Source of the DNA: Chrysaora quinquecirrha | Lineage: Eukaryota; Cnidaria; Scyphozoa; Semaeostomeae; Pelagiidae | Assembly (NCBI GenBank): GCA_014526335.1 | Contig: JACTAT010000137.1 | Coordinates: 625,056 to 689,055, forward strand | Direction: 5' to 3' | Length of the DNA stretch: 64,000 nucleotides | Part shown: positions 10,489-20,471 of the stretch, in pieces | How positions within the stretch are numbered: position 1 is the stretch's first letter | Layout: the number at the start of each line of letters is the position of its first letter | Notes under the pieces: generated by a model | Told to the model about the DNA's origin: nothing | Seen by the model: only the letters and a program-made list of their open reading frames with translations | The model's database searches: none | Program-made: the position numbers and the translations under genes

Positions 10489-11250
10489 CATTAGTTCCCA
10501 AAATGTTCTAACCCATATATTTCGGACAAAATATTTTCGGACCCAAAAATTTCGGACGCGATTTTGCCTATTTCGGACGATTTTCTATTAAAATTTCGGA
10601 CAAAAGAAAATACAAAGTGTTCTGAGTTTTTCTTCGTAAAATCAACAAAAGTAACCGCATTAAAATATCAAGACTTGTATGGTTTTTCCTTGGTCATGGT
10701 GGTAAAGTGAAAGGAACAGTAATTTCTCCAAAATATCAGCCATCTCCCATTCCGAGGGGGGGGGGGGGTTGGAAATTATCCTTCCGGCACGCTGTAGTAT
10801 TGTCGATAAAAGAAGACCAATTCTACAGCATTTGAAGAAACTAATTGATGAAATTTATGTGAACGAATAAACGGAGGCAAATGATGAAGGTGAAAGTGAA
10901 GAAATAAGCTGTATTGATGACGAAAATCAAACCTTCGTAGATGAAGAGGTTATCATTTTAGAAGATGACGTCATAGAAGAAGTCGAAGCTAACGAAGACG
11001 ACTTTTTATCATTATAAAAAATTTGAATAATATGCTATAGGTGACTTTTCATAGTAAATAATGCTTGAAGAAAATATGTACAAGAATTTCAAAGCCTCCT
11101 TTCTGGTCTGTTCTCTCAGTCAAAGATATAGTGCCGAAATAAAATTTCGGACGTTTAAAATTTCGGACTAGCAAAAATTTCGGACATTAAAATTTTCGGA
11201 CAAACAAACTGTCCGAAATTAAAAGTGTCCGAAAATTTTGGGAACTAATG
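10489..11250. mobile_element. TA-flanked transposon with TTTCGGAC subterminal repeats
   Basis: The ends are perfect 16-bp inverted repeats, CATTAGTTCCCAAAAT on the left and its complement on the right, and both are flanked by TA. The octamer TTTCGGAC occurs five times near the left end and four times direct plus twice inverted near the right end. This is an arrangement typical of transposase-binding sites. The length is 762 bp. The interior contains a decayed coding segment (10787-11017), so this is a deletion derivative of an autonomous element that moved into a TA site. The superfamily is not determined; the TA duplication suggests Tc1/mariner-like mechanics. Confidence 0.85.
10787..11017 (+). 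pseudogene. Acidic C-terminal relic of a transposon protein
   Basis: One frame runs 77 codons with a single internal stop at 10868-10870. Before the stop it reads CSIVDKRRPILQHLKKLI. After it comes a strongly acidic tail with EEVIILEDDVIEEVEANEDD, ending at TAA 11015-11017. Its position inside the inverted repeats suggests the remnant 3' end of the element's own transposase or accessory ORF. A run of G just upstream (10757-10768) may have disrupted the frame. The family is not recognised. Confidence 0.55.
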
Positions 11251-11997
11251 TACGTAGGAGTGGAGACGGGACGGGGGGAGACAAGACGGGGGGAGATGGG
11301 ACAGTTTGTTGACAGTAGGTTTGCCTCACGGACACTACGGAAGATAAGAAAACAAAATTGACTCTAATGAACTGATAATATACTCGATAATATATAGGTT
11401 ATTAATGAGACCAAAACCTTGGTCGGAACGGGACCTTATCCAGCAACGAGGGACTGATATTGAGAAGCTCCATACGGACTTTAACACGGAAACTAACGGA
11501 GCACTGAATTTGAGATCTATAGTATTAGGCTGCCTATACAAAAAATATTTCCGTCGTTTCTAGATAAACGACCATGTCAATGTCAAACAAATGCCAGGAC
11601 GGGAATAACCCATTTTCTAATTCATTCCATTCACTAGGCTCATAGCTGGGATGCTGTTTTTTGTTTTACCCCTTCTTTCAGCTTTCCAACCCAGCTTCCT
11701 TGCGAAGATTAAAAAGCGTAAAAGGGAGTCAATAGTGGGTGGGACTCGGACAGCTTCTTTGGCTCTCGGAGTTGGTAGGTTGACGTTTTAGCTCACAATC
11801 TGGAAAAGAGTTCGCGGTTGGACTTTTCTCCATGTAAAAGACAGGGTATGACATACAATCTCAACATAAAGCACTTTCCTTGTCTGGTAAATTGTCGTGA
11901 GACGAAAGGCTGGATGGACAAATTTCGATCTTTAAATTGACTATTTTGTAAAAGCCTTTTATGTAAAGAAAATGAGCATTCATTTATACAAACTTAC
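11251..11997. other. Stretch downstream of P450 exon 7
   Basis: The terminal P450 exon should lie in this direction but I could not find a convincing one. A plus-strand frame at 11405-11563 is described separately. GACGGGGGGAGA is repeated at about 11266-11300. Confidence 0.4.
11405..11563 (+). CDS. Short hypothetical ORF, 52 residues
   Basis: An ATG-initiated frame beginning MRPKPWSERDLIQQRG and ending KKYFRRF, with a composition (D, E, R, W, Q spread evenly) that looks protein-like for its size. No domain is recognised and no splice partners are evident. It could be a fragment of a retroelement protein or simply chance. Confidence 0.2.
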   Translation: MRPKPWSERDLIQQRGTDIEKLHTDFNTETNGALNLRSIVLGCLYKKYFRRF

Positions 11998-12160
11998 CAA
12001 CACACGATCTTTTACCAAAACCGAATGGCCGAACTGCGAATGGATTGATTTTCTCTGCGTTTTCGTTTCCCCTCAACCATCTTTCTGGTTTAAATGAATT
12101 AGCCTCATAAAACAAATTTTCATCTCTTCCCATTGCAGTTGCTGCATTTAAAATAATGGT
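11998..12160 (-). CDS. Mitochondrial-type cytochrome P450, exon 7 (haem-binding)
   Basis: This exon joins in phase 0 to exon 6 and encodes [20 protein letters not shown], the PERF-type motif FKPERW, and the haem-ligand loop [10 protein letters not shown], which fits FxxGxxxCxG exactly. The cysteine supplies the axial thiolate ligand of haem. The acceptor is TTCGTTCTAG and the donor G/GTAAG, ending in phase 1. About 50-60 C-terminal residues (L-helix and tail) must lie on another exon, which I could not place with confidence. Confidence 0.92.
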
Positions 12161-12761
12161 CTAGAACGAAATTCTTCCCGTTATTTCAGCTTTTTATCCT
12201 TCTTTTTCAGTCGTTATTTCTACTGATAATATCTATTGCTATAATTAAGTATAAATTGTTCACGTCTGTAGGCTCAGTGGCTGGTGATAGGTTCGAAACG
12301 TTCTGTAACAATTTAAAACCTGGAAGTCAATTTACAACCTCGTCCACAGGCCCCAAATCGAATTTCCTCGAATCTCAACCGTCAAATCGATTTGGGCCCT
12401 GGTACCGGCCGCGAAATCTGCGAAAATACTGGAAAATTTTGCCTAGGCATCAACATGATGAAGTTTCTGAAAGCAGATGTTCTTAGAAAGGAAACGCAAA
12501 GAATTTCATTGATAACTATAAGGCAAGATACAAAATCTCATGTAGCATCATTTTTTGGCTTTTTCACGTTTTTCACATAGTTTTCCGCCTATTTTGGTCT
12601 GAAATTTTGAAGAAACTGTGACGTCACTTAAAATTTCTATTGTTTGAACAGCCAATCAAATTGCGAATAGACAAAGCCGATACGAGGGTCGAATATGGAC
12701 AGCGGAGTTTCACGTAGAGGCCTATTCACTCTGGGGACGAGATTGGTCAATTTATAGTCAG

Positions 12762-12919
12762 TTTAAGGATGTGTTTGATTGGTGTTTTTCAATATGGCGG
12801 ATGAAATGGCGGGATACACGTCACAATGGTGAATCTAAAACCTGCTGTTTTCAACATTTTTGCGTTTGATTGGGAAATTAATTCGGAAGGTTTGGAATTT
12901 CCAATCAAACACACTTTAA
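12762..12919. mobile_element. Short palindromic MITE with GTGTTTGATTGG ends
   Basis: The left end contains TTTAAGGATGTGTTTGATTGG-type sequence and the right end CCAATCAAACACACTTTAA, giving inverted repeats of about 17 bp with one small offset. TTTAA is present at both edges. It lies in intron 6 of the P450 gene and is about 158 bp long. Confidence 0.55.
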
Positions 12920-13054
12920 GATAAGTTTCATCCCGTGCAAGTCTACCGACTTATGACTCGCTCACTGTTTATTGTCGATTTTATGTTTATGTCAATTTTT
13001 TAAAAAAAGGGGCCTGCCAGCAAATTTTGAGACAGGAACCTAAGGAAAACTTAC

Positions 13055-13133
13055 CCCAGCTGGTATCAAATATCCTTCTACTACAACATCTTCCTTAAAT
13101 ACCCGCAGTAAAGCAGCGGTTGTTGGATGCAAT
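13055..13133 (-). CDS. Mitochondrial-type cytochrome P450, exon 6
   Basis: A 79-nt exon encoding LHPTTAALLRVFKEDVVVEG then YLIPAG, the segment between the K-helix and the K' region that lines the active site in P450s. Its first base completes the AGA arginine of the ExxR motif begun in exon 5. The acceptor is TTAATTTGTAG and the donor GGG/GTAAGT. Confidence 0.9.
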
Positions 13134-13493
13134 CTACAAATTAAACAAAGTGTCCATTGAAGAAAAATTATACTGAGGGACAAAGAATACAGTGGTCCTC
13201 GAAATCCGTCGACGCCTTTAATACTCTGGTGAACGGAAAACTCAAAAGCAGACTTAGAATACAGTCTCGTACAATTCTAAAATGTGTTATTGCAAACGAG
13301 TATTTCACAAAAGCTTAAGAAAAAATTATTAAAAAAACCATCAACACAAACATTCATGCGACACAATCCTGTTCGCTTTTTGCCACGCAGCCACGAAAGG
13401 CTGACCACTGACCGAAAATCGACTGTTACAAAGGCTTCGAAGGGCTCGGAGCCTTGAAAGGTTGAAAGGGCTTCTACGGTTTTGAGCTCCATA

Positions 13494-13877
13494 CTCTTAG
13501 GTACCTAATTGCCGTCCCCCCCCCGCTAATTAATTTTTGAAAATTTTTCCAACCCCCCCGCTCTTATTAGGACCCCCCCGCTTATTAAATTTTTCAACTT
13601 CGCGTAAGTGACGCGTATTGAAAATTCATATCAGAGGATTCAAAATCACAAAATAAATAGATACCAGTCTTGCATAGACAAAATAAGATAAAAATTGAGT
13701 CTGAGTCTTGATCCATTTTCAACAAAAATCCAACCCCCGCTAATTGGGACCCCCGGCAATTAATTTTCAACAAAAATCCAACCCCCGCTAATTGGGACCC
13801 CCCCGGCAATTAATTTTCAACAAAAAATCCAACCCCCCCGCTAATTGGGACCCCCCCGGCAATTAGGCACCTAAGAG
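13494..13877. mobile_element. TA-flanked MITE, CTCTTAGGTGCC family, copy 2
   Basis: The ends read CTCTTAGGTACCTAATTGCC and, on the right, GCAATTAGGCACCTAAGAG, with TA on both sides. Internal GCTAATTGGGACCCCCCCGG blocks are tandemly repeated near the right end. It sits in P450 intron 5. Confidence 0.85.
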
Positions 13878-14107
13878 TAGCTACCGGGCTCAAGGCTTCC
13901 GGGTCCATATGCTCCCGGGCTTTAAGGAAACCATGCACAGAAAAAAACAAGTTGAAATATCAAAAGCAAAGCTTAAAATCCATAGGATACGATACGACAC
14001 GTTAAGATATGAAAAACTGAGAGTCTCCATGCAACCTCTGCTCCCAAGTAAGCACTGTTTCCAATTAAATGCCGAATAGTTTACAAACTTCGGTGTTTTT
14101 CAGGCTA

Positions 14108-14980
14108 CTCTTAGGTGCCCAATTGCTGGGGGGTTGGATAAAACGGAGGGGGGTCTGAAACTGTTTAACCAACTTTGTCAATGCAGTACAACTGGCCTTA
14201 TGGTGTTTATAGGCTAAGGCAATCCAAAGTGTTAAATACCAGTTAGACAAAAAAGTTTCAGTGGGGTTAATACTTCAGGAGGGAACATGTTTTTATTTGG
14301 GGACCCAAACTTTGATGGGGTCCACCTCGTATTCCCTACTGTCAGTTAGCTGTCATAGTGATTGACGTGTCGCAGTCCTTCCGTTTTATGATAATCATAT
14401 TGGGTGGGCTACGAAGTGCCCTCAGTCATTCAGTCATTCCTGCTCTTGGACACATGAGGCTTTGTCAAGCTCAATCCTTTCCTGGACAATTCAGCAATTT
14501 CCCTCCCACCCGCCCTGTTATGTAGCCTTTGCCTTCTACATTCATTCGACTTATTTTTGAATTTCTCTGCATTATCTTCCTGCCCTACTACTCTCTGCCT
14601 CTTATCTTCCCTATTCCCGCGGCTCTTTCTTCGTGGTGACTGGTGCATTGGCCGGAAATTGTATTTCCCATCCAATCACCGATGTATAGCGGAAGGTTGG
14701 AATTCAGGCAGTTTAAGGGCCGATGCACTGACGCCCACTTCCTGAAAACATTGAAGATATTCATCAATATTATCTTGTAAGTATCCCTCATGGTAAGTAT
14801 TAACTAGCAAATAGAGTATAAAAGTGAAATTTCATATAAAGAAGGTCTAAGAGAAATAATTATAAATCATCGACACAAAAGTTGATGAAATCTTAATATG
14901 CGGGGGGTCCAAAAAGAGCAGGGGGTTAGAAATTTTTCAAAAAATTAATTAGTTGGAGACGGCAATTAGGCACCTAAGAG
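14108..14980. mobile_element. TA-flanked element, CTCTTAGGTGCC family, long copy 3
   Basis: It has the same TA-flanked ends as copies 1 and 2 (CTCTTAGGTGCCCAATTGC on the left, GGCAATTAGGCACCTAAGAG on the right) but is 873 bp long, with about 490 bp of extra internal sequence. No conserved coding frame is recognised inside. It may be closer to the parent element, or it may carry a nested insertion. Confidence 0.8.
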
Positions 14981-15120
14981 TATAGTTACTTACTCTCAAA
15001 GACATTCTCCCTTCCCAAATATACAATGATTATTAGCTACAGAAAGGAACCGATACATAATTTTTGTCAAGATAAATGTACAACTCTTAACAGATAGAAA
15101 AAAAACCTCAACATACCAAC

Positions 15121-15287
15121 CTTAAAGACTCTTTCATGCAAGCCCGTAGATAAGGCATTTTTTGAACGTGAGAGTAAGTAACATGATCATCATCATTAAT
15201 GTTCTCTCTAACTTCTTCGAAGAGTTTCTCTTGCTTTTCTGGGTTTGAACCAAGCAAATACATCAACCAGAAGACTGTGGATCTTGA
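15121..15287 (-). CDS. Mitochondrial-type cytochrome P450, exon 5 (I- to K-helix)
   Basis: The frame opens SRSTVFWLMYLLGSNPEKQ, continuing the I-helix whose GGLDT core is on exon 4. It runs through the J region to MPYLRACMKESLR, which contains the invariant K-helix ExxR. The acceptor after ACTATAG is in phase 0. The donor AG/GTTGGT splits the arginine codon. The more canonical-looking GTATGT four bases further does not keep the frame. Confidence 0.9.
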
Positions 15288-15870
15288 CTATAGTTTGTAA
15301 AAATATGGTTTTAAATTGAATTTATCAACGCTTGGACATAAGTACGGACACAGGTAGAAAATGTTTCTCTTTCTGGGAGCGTTGGTTTTTACCTAAACAT
15401 TTTCTGCTGAATTTTCAACGGCAACAAAATGTTTAAATCTATGCTCGTTCCATTTTATCCACACACCGCTTGAAGGCACGGTGAATTTTTACATTACTTT
15501 GAAATCTTGTTACATTATTTTTTGAGAGTTTTTAACGAACAGTTCATTAGTAAACATCATTTTAAACGAGCCACATAAATAGACACGCTAAACAAAAGAT
15601 TTTCTGAAATGGGATATTTCTGCAAAATCGCAATCAGAAAGTTGCATGCCTACTTTTTATTCAACAAGATTCTGCATTGCAACGAAAAATTTTCTGCGAA
15701 ATATTCTCAGCCAGAAATTTTGTGGAAACTAGGTTCCCAGGTAACGATATTTTTCCACCTCTGATTACGAAAATTTACACTTTATAGTGACGATTTTGTA
15801 TCAAAGTCCATGCTTTGGACGCAAACAGTTATATGTAGCTAAGACTAGGCCGCAGGTATTCTTCCGAGGT

Positions 15871-16272
15871 TACACCCTTTTTTATAAGGAACCACTTTAT
15901 AAGAAACCTACATGTAGAAGGCCCGAAAATATAAAGAACTTATACTACTAAGGAGAAAATCATTAAGGAACTTTTGAATGTTGAATACTTCTATCACTGC
16001 AAATAATCAAGAATTAGAAAGCCTGTTCCATTCATTTGCAGTCGAAAATCACACAAATTATACGTTAAGCATGTATCCAATGTTTCTTTGAGTAGTCTCA
16101 AGCTTTGCTCACATGCAAATGTCTCTCTTTTATTGTTAGAACACTATATGTGCAGTTAAAATTAAGGAACTATTAAGGAACTTTTGGAACTACAATGGCT
16201 TCAAAAGAGGCCCAAAAATAAGGAACTTTAAAAACTAGGCCTTGGGGTAGGTTCCTTATAAAAAAGCGTGTA
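15871..16272 (+). mobile_element. TACACGC MITE, copy A
   Basis: The left end is TACACCCTTTTTTATAAGG and the right end is the complement of TACACGCTTTTTTATAAGG. The element is 402 bp with no coding frame. It shares nearly its entire length with copies at 23441-23845 (same orientation) and 42390-42796 (opposite orientation), including AACCTACATGTAGAAGGCCC and TAGGCCTTGGGGTAGG-type words. It is inserted in P450 intron 4. Confidence 0.9.
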
Positions 16273-16491
16273 CATAATACTAAGCTAAGGATAAACGCGA
16301 TTAATTATCAGATCATCTCAGGAACTATATGAATGTACTGCAGTTATTCGTAAAAAGGTTATACTTTAAGCTTATGACTCTTTAGTAAGGTTAGTAGCTA
16401 AAGAGAAATATTTCTTTAAAAGACTAATTTGTTGCCTTCTCATAAAAGAATTAGTTCGAACATTAAATGAAGTAAACATAAAAATACTCAC

Positions 16492-16589
16492 AGTATCGAG
16501 ACCACCAGAATAAATATCAATAGCTTGGGAAGCACATTCCTTTTGGCTCATTCCATCTTTTGATAATAGATATGCAACCAAAGATGTAC
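16492..16589 (-). CDS. Mitochondrial-type cytochrome P450, exon 4 (I-helix core)
   Basis: A 98-nt exon encoding TSLVAYLLSKDGMSQKE then ASQAIDIYSGGLDT. GGLDT plus the following S on exon 5 matches the oxygen-activating [A/G]Gx[D/E]T[T/S] signature of the I-helix. The acceptor is TTTTTCAATTAAG and the donor ACT/GTGAGT. Joins to both neighbours keep the frame. Confidence 0.9.
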
Positions 16590-16963
16590 CTTAATTGAAA
16601 AATATTTTATTCTCAACATTATCCACTATAGCCTATTCTTCATGCTGTATTCATCCCCAACAAGTATTTTATTTTTGACTCTCAAAGCTAAAGATCACTC
16701 ACACTTTCTGTGAATAAGTGTTCAAGATGTGAAGTTTTAAATGCAGCATCACTTTTCGGGCTACCTTTGCCTCAGTCTATAACAGTACTTTCCGAAGCAG
16801 CCTCTGACGTAGCTTTTTGATCTTAACATTCCCACGGTAACTCACGTGTTAAGGCCAACGGGTGATGGCTGCCGATACAAATTGGTATTGTGTCACCCAA
16901 ATCCCTTGAAACGAGAAACCAGCGGTCATTTTTCCATAAGAGTTCGCGAGCATCTATCTAAAG

Positions 16964-17322
16964 CCCGGGGGGTACTTCACTTATGAATGGACGGGGATGT
17001 GCCGCCCAGATTTCGGAAACCCACCCAATTATAATGTAAACCTTTGCAGAAACAGACCCTATTTTATGAGTAGAAATAAGTGGAATATGAGAATAATAAG
17101 ACTTTATAGACCTATTTATTGTTTGATATTGTACTACGAACAACTTTGACGCGATTTTACCACTTTTCTGACCGAATTAAAGTTAAACTTTCGACTTTTT
17201 TTCAATTTGCCACCCACATTTATGGGGTTTTGGTTAAAAGCACAACCATGTTTAGAGAATTTCAGTGCCCAAAACCCACCCATATGGGCGGCACATACCC
17301 GTACCCAAATTATACTAAGTAC
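16964..17322. mobile_element. CCCGGGGGGTACTT element, full copy
   Basis: It begins CCCGGGGGGTACTTCACTTA and continues with GGACGGGGATGTGCCGCCCA. The right end is the inverted counterpart, with GGGCGGCACATACCCGTACC and TATACTAAGTAC. The diverged inverted repeats are roughly 45 bp. A second full copy lies at 33898-34268 and a half copy at 8426-8606. It sits in P450 intron 3. Confidence 0.8.
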
Positions 17323-18066
17323 AGAATTATTGAAGACAAGAATTATTACGTTTACAAGCATCTACATAGTACAGCATCTTGTCGTACACTCCCCAACGAC
17401 GGCTACTGCAGCATTCTGGACTATGCAAAAATTTTCTACCAACTCAAAATCAAAGAGGCCCTTCGCATTCATTGGGAAAAGCCTTACTTTAATAAGCAAT
17501 TGTATCATGTCCCTATCATGTTAACCTTGTTTTTAGTTTAACATTTTTACTTTTTCTGTTAGTTGTTCATAGGAGTCCCTGTATCTATGATTATCTATTG
17601 TATTCTCAAACCTCGGCCTAACATGAAGTATAAGCACTCTTGTTTGAGGTTCATGTACAATATTCACGGCATAAATATGATAAACAAATATATAAACATT
17701 GGTCTCATCGGAAAGGATGAGTAGCACATACCCTTTCTCTCTATACCTAAGTTATCCTCCTACCGGTCAAAATCAAACTTCTTTCAGGTAAACAGTACTG
17801 CAATTTTTGTTTGCATAAACTTAGATGCTATTTACATGGGGACAGGGCAAAGCGGTAATTCGCCGAAGCTGCCTTCAAGAACATTTATAGTTTGCCCTCC
17901 TTTTCAGGATTCTGCTGCCCCCTTTTGCCCTGGACCACTTTCGATATCCCTGCATCTCCATTCTCAAAACATTTGATAAATTATCCTGGACTGACCATTA
18001 AAAAATTGCATTCCTTCCCAAGATGCAATGCATACTAGCTACATAAAAAACGTTACAATCTTTTAC
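17323..18066. other. P450 intron 3, no further gene
   Basis: No conserved protein is recognised. A plus-strand frame continuing from the element (to 17541) has mixed composition and no motif. Confidence 0.4.
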
Positions 18067-18342
18067 CCATATCTTTGTCCACTGGTACTCCACTCTCTGC
18101 ACAATCTTTTAAATGTTCAAAAACATTATTGACAAAATACATGCCATTTCCGTACAACTGCCTAACACAATTTTGCAGCTTCCTGGCCTCCAAAGGATAA
18201 ACGTATCTCATCCAACTTGCTCTCGATATTTTGTAACTTGTGGCGAAAACAGACAACATTCCTTCATATGTTTTCATACCAATTTCGTTAGGAGGATCGT
18301 CCAGTAAACCAACACGTTGTCCAAAAGTAAATGTACCAATTG
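18067..18342 (-). CDS. Mitochondrial-type cytochrome P450, exon 3
   Basis: A 276-nt exon whose first bases complete the serine of SIGTFTFGQRVGLLDD, a conserved P450 element at the E/F region. It continues ARKLQNCVRQLYGNGMYFVN through the F and G helices to GVPVDKDMG. The acceptor is ATATTTTCAG and the donor G/GTAAAAG in phase 1. This exon contributes much of the substrate pocket in related enzymes. Confidence 0.88.
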
Positions 18343-18369
18343 CTGAAAATATCAGATTACACTTAGCAA

Positions 18370-18871
18370 ATTGTCAAATCAATAATAGCATCGCATAACA
18401 AAGCAATCTTAAATGTTGAGTCTTCAGATCCAAATGGATGTAACTGCCGTGTAAAAGAAAATTGTCCTTTGGAAAATAAATGACTTACACGCAGTCTAAT
18501 CTACGAAGCAACTGTTCAAAATGATGTGGATGACGAACAAAAAAAGATACATCGGACTAACAGAAGGTACATTCAAACAGCGATATCTGAATCATTGCAA
18601 AGATTTTAGGCAGGAAAAATATGAAAAAAGTAAGGAACTTTCTAAATACGTATTGCTATTAAAGAAAGAAAGTAAAACGCCGAATATAAGATGGAAAATA
18701 TTAAAAAGAGTGAAGAACAATCCAAGTAATAATTATTGCAAGTTGGGTTTAACAGAGAAATTATACATAATTCGGTCCATAGATGAAAGTGATTTATTAA
18801 ATAGCAAATCAGAATTTATAAGCAAGTGTAGACATCAAAATAAGTTAATCATAAAAAATCTCTGTAAATAG
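18370..18871 (+). pseudogene. Penelope-like retroelement 3' fragment (CCHH-type motif plus GIY-YIG endonuclease)
   Basis: The frame starts SIIASHNKAIL, then NCRVKENCPLENK, a TGA where a cysteine is expected, and LTRSLIYEATV. After a frameshift it gives YIGLTEGTFKQRYLNHCKDF and a lysine-rich tail ending CRHQNKLIIKNLCK. This order, linker cysteines followed by a YIG nuclease motif, matches the C terminus of Penelope-like reverse transcriptases. It is broken by the TGA and the frameshift, and the reverse transcriptase part is absent. It ends up within about 30 bp of a P450 splice acceptor, on the opposite strand. Confidence 0.85.
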
Positions 18872-19228
18872 CATTTTACTACTGCAGTGCCATAATTCTT
18901 TTAGAATTCTTCTAAGCATTCTATAGAAATATACGGTTATACATTCTTCATTTCCAGTAACATCTTGATGATTGAGAGATCATGAAACTCAGAGTTGCAT
19001 ACTAATAGTCTTTTTCTTTCTTTAGTTGCACTAATATGCTCCTATTTCAGTCGAGCACTGTGAACTGCATATGGATAACTTAATTATACATGTAGCAAAT
19101 TGTTAAGTACTTTGCCTGGGTTTTTTCACAACGCAAAAACGTTTAGCTATGGATTTTGATGTCATGGTTACAAAAAATGTTGAGGTAAGACACTGAAGCG
19201 GATAACACTACTGGCTTAAGCAATGAAC
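18872..19228. other. P450 intron 2 sequence, nothing recognised
   Basis: AT-rich non-coding sequence with no clear repeat ends. Confidence 0.4.
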
Positions 19229-19375
19229 AGGTGAAGGTGAAGGTGAAGGTGAAATGATGCTTAAGTGCCAGACGCTAGGATCTCAGTAGCAGGTTAACTA
19301 ATGAAGACATCGGCCCTGGCCGTGACGCTACCGTGGCAGGGCTTGAACCACAGCCACAGCACCTATAACTGCGTG
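19229..19375 (-). mobile_element. tRNA-derived SINE, 5' truncated
   Basis: On the minus strand it carries a B box-like GGTTCAAGCCCTG, the body word CTGAGATCCTAGCGTCTGGC and a (TTCACC)n tail, matching the SINE at 57768-57940. The A box end is missing or diverged. It lies just outside the left end of the TTA-flanked element at 19384. Confidence 0.65.
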
Positions 19376-19383
19376 TCTTTTTA

Positions 19384-19935
19384 CCCTAATCCTACCGGGC
19401 TTTTCGATCTAACACAGGCGGGGGGGTAGTTTCCACCCCCCTCCATAAATTGCTGCCCAGTAAAGCTAGAGCAATCAAACTTGACACAGGCATTGGCCAA
19501 TGTATTAGAAGTAATGTTGGCAAATTGGGCGTCTCCCACTTTTATTATGACGTCATTGTGATATCATAATCAAACATGCTATCGACGTCGGTCAAAAATC
19601 GACCTTCCTTAATATCAATAGAAATCCGGAAATTTCTTTACATTTGTTGCTAGTAACTATTTTCGCTTGCCTTGCAAAGACTCAGTCAATTCTGATAATA
19701 TTATTGGTAAAAATAGGCATTTATTTGTGGTTTTGTCATGACCACTTTCCATATAAGGCAATGTCACGTGACCCATTTTTATTATTTTGGGAATTTTTTT
19801 GCATCACTTTGTAGCTTATACATGTAGGCTTAAAGTCAACCTGGTTTGGAAGCTTACATCCATCACACAACAAAAAACTGTTTCAAGAAAAGCTTGAGGA
19901 GGGGGGTGGATTCCAACCCCCCGGTAGTATTAGGG
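19384..19935. mobile_element. Harbinger-like MITE with TTA target duplication
   Basis: The left end is CCCTAATCCTACCGGG and the right end the complement of CCCTAATACTACCGGG, one mismatch in 16 bp. TTA precedes the left end (19381-19383) and follows the right end (19936-19938) in direct orientation. A 3-bp TTA or TAA duplication is typical of PIF/Harbinger elements. The subterminal CCACCCCCC tracts also form inverted repeats. The 552-bp interior has no recognisable ORF. Confidence 0.75.
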
Positions 19936-19938
19936 TTA

Positions 19939-20471
19939 AAGGAAAGCCTAGTGGCGATTCAAGCTGCCAAAACATCGTGGGCTCTCTTTCTTGGCTTCAT
20001 TGACTGGTTAATTTCTTGCTTTCTCTGAGTTGAAGGCAAACTGTCCTGACTGCTATTGGCTTAGGCTATGCAAAAAAAGGACAAAAAATATCAGCCTTTC
20101 ATGTGCAGCGATTTCGCTCTCATGTGCAACTCCTTTTATTTCGAATTTTTTTAACGAAGAAAATATCACTTATTATTAATGTTGCTCATCTCAGTGGCCA
20201 TCGAAATAAGAGCCAATCATTCAGGGGACACATTTCAGAAAGTGATGTCACAATACGCTCGTGGCCGCAATATTTGTTTACATGTCAACGTATTTTGTCA
20301 ATTACGTAATCTCCTTTTTTAGGTAATTTTGGTATGTTAGTAATGCAGGATGCCCATGCATTGTACGTTTATAGAGTTAATGACAGATTTTGTCTAGGGC
20401 TTTCTCTTATTTTCTCTTGTGCTCAGTAATGCTTATGATCATTTCTAGTGTATTACTTAATTTTGCTGATG
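19939..20471. other. P450 intron 2 sequence, nothing recognised
   Basis: No gene or bounded repeat identified. Confidence 0.4.

Noticed and set aside
11409..11520. Minus-strand LLNISPSLLDKVPFRPRFWSH frame as the last P450 exon
   Set aside because: It loosely resembles a P450 tail, but the required phase from the exon 7 donor gives an early stop and there is no L-helix segment upstream.
15110..15124. GTATGT as exon 5 donor
   Set aside because: More canonical, but using it breaks the frame into exon 6; AG/GTTGGT restores the ExxR arginine and keeps the frame.
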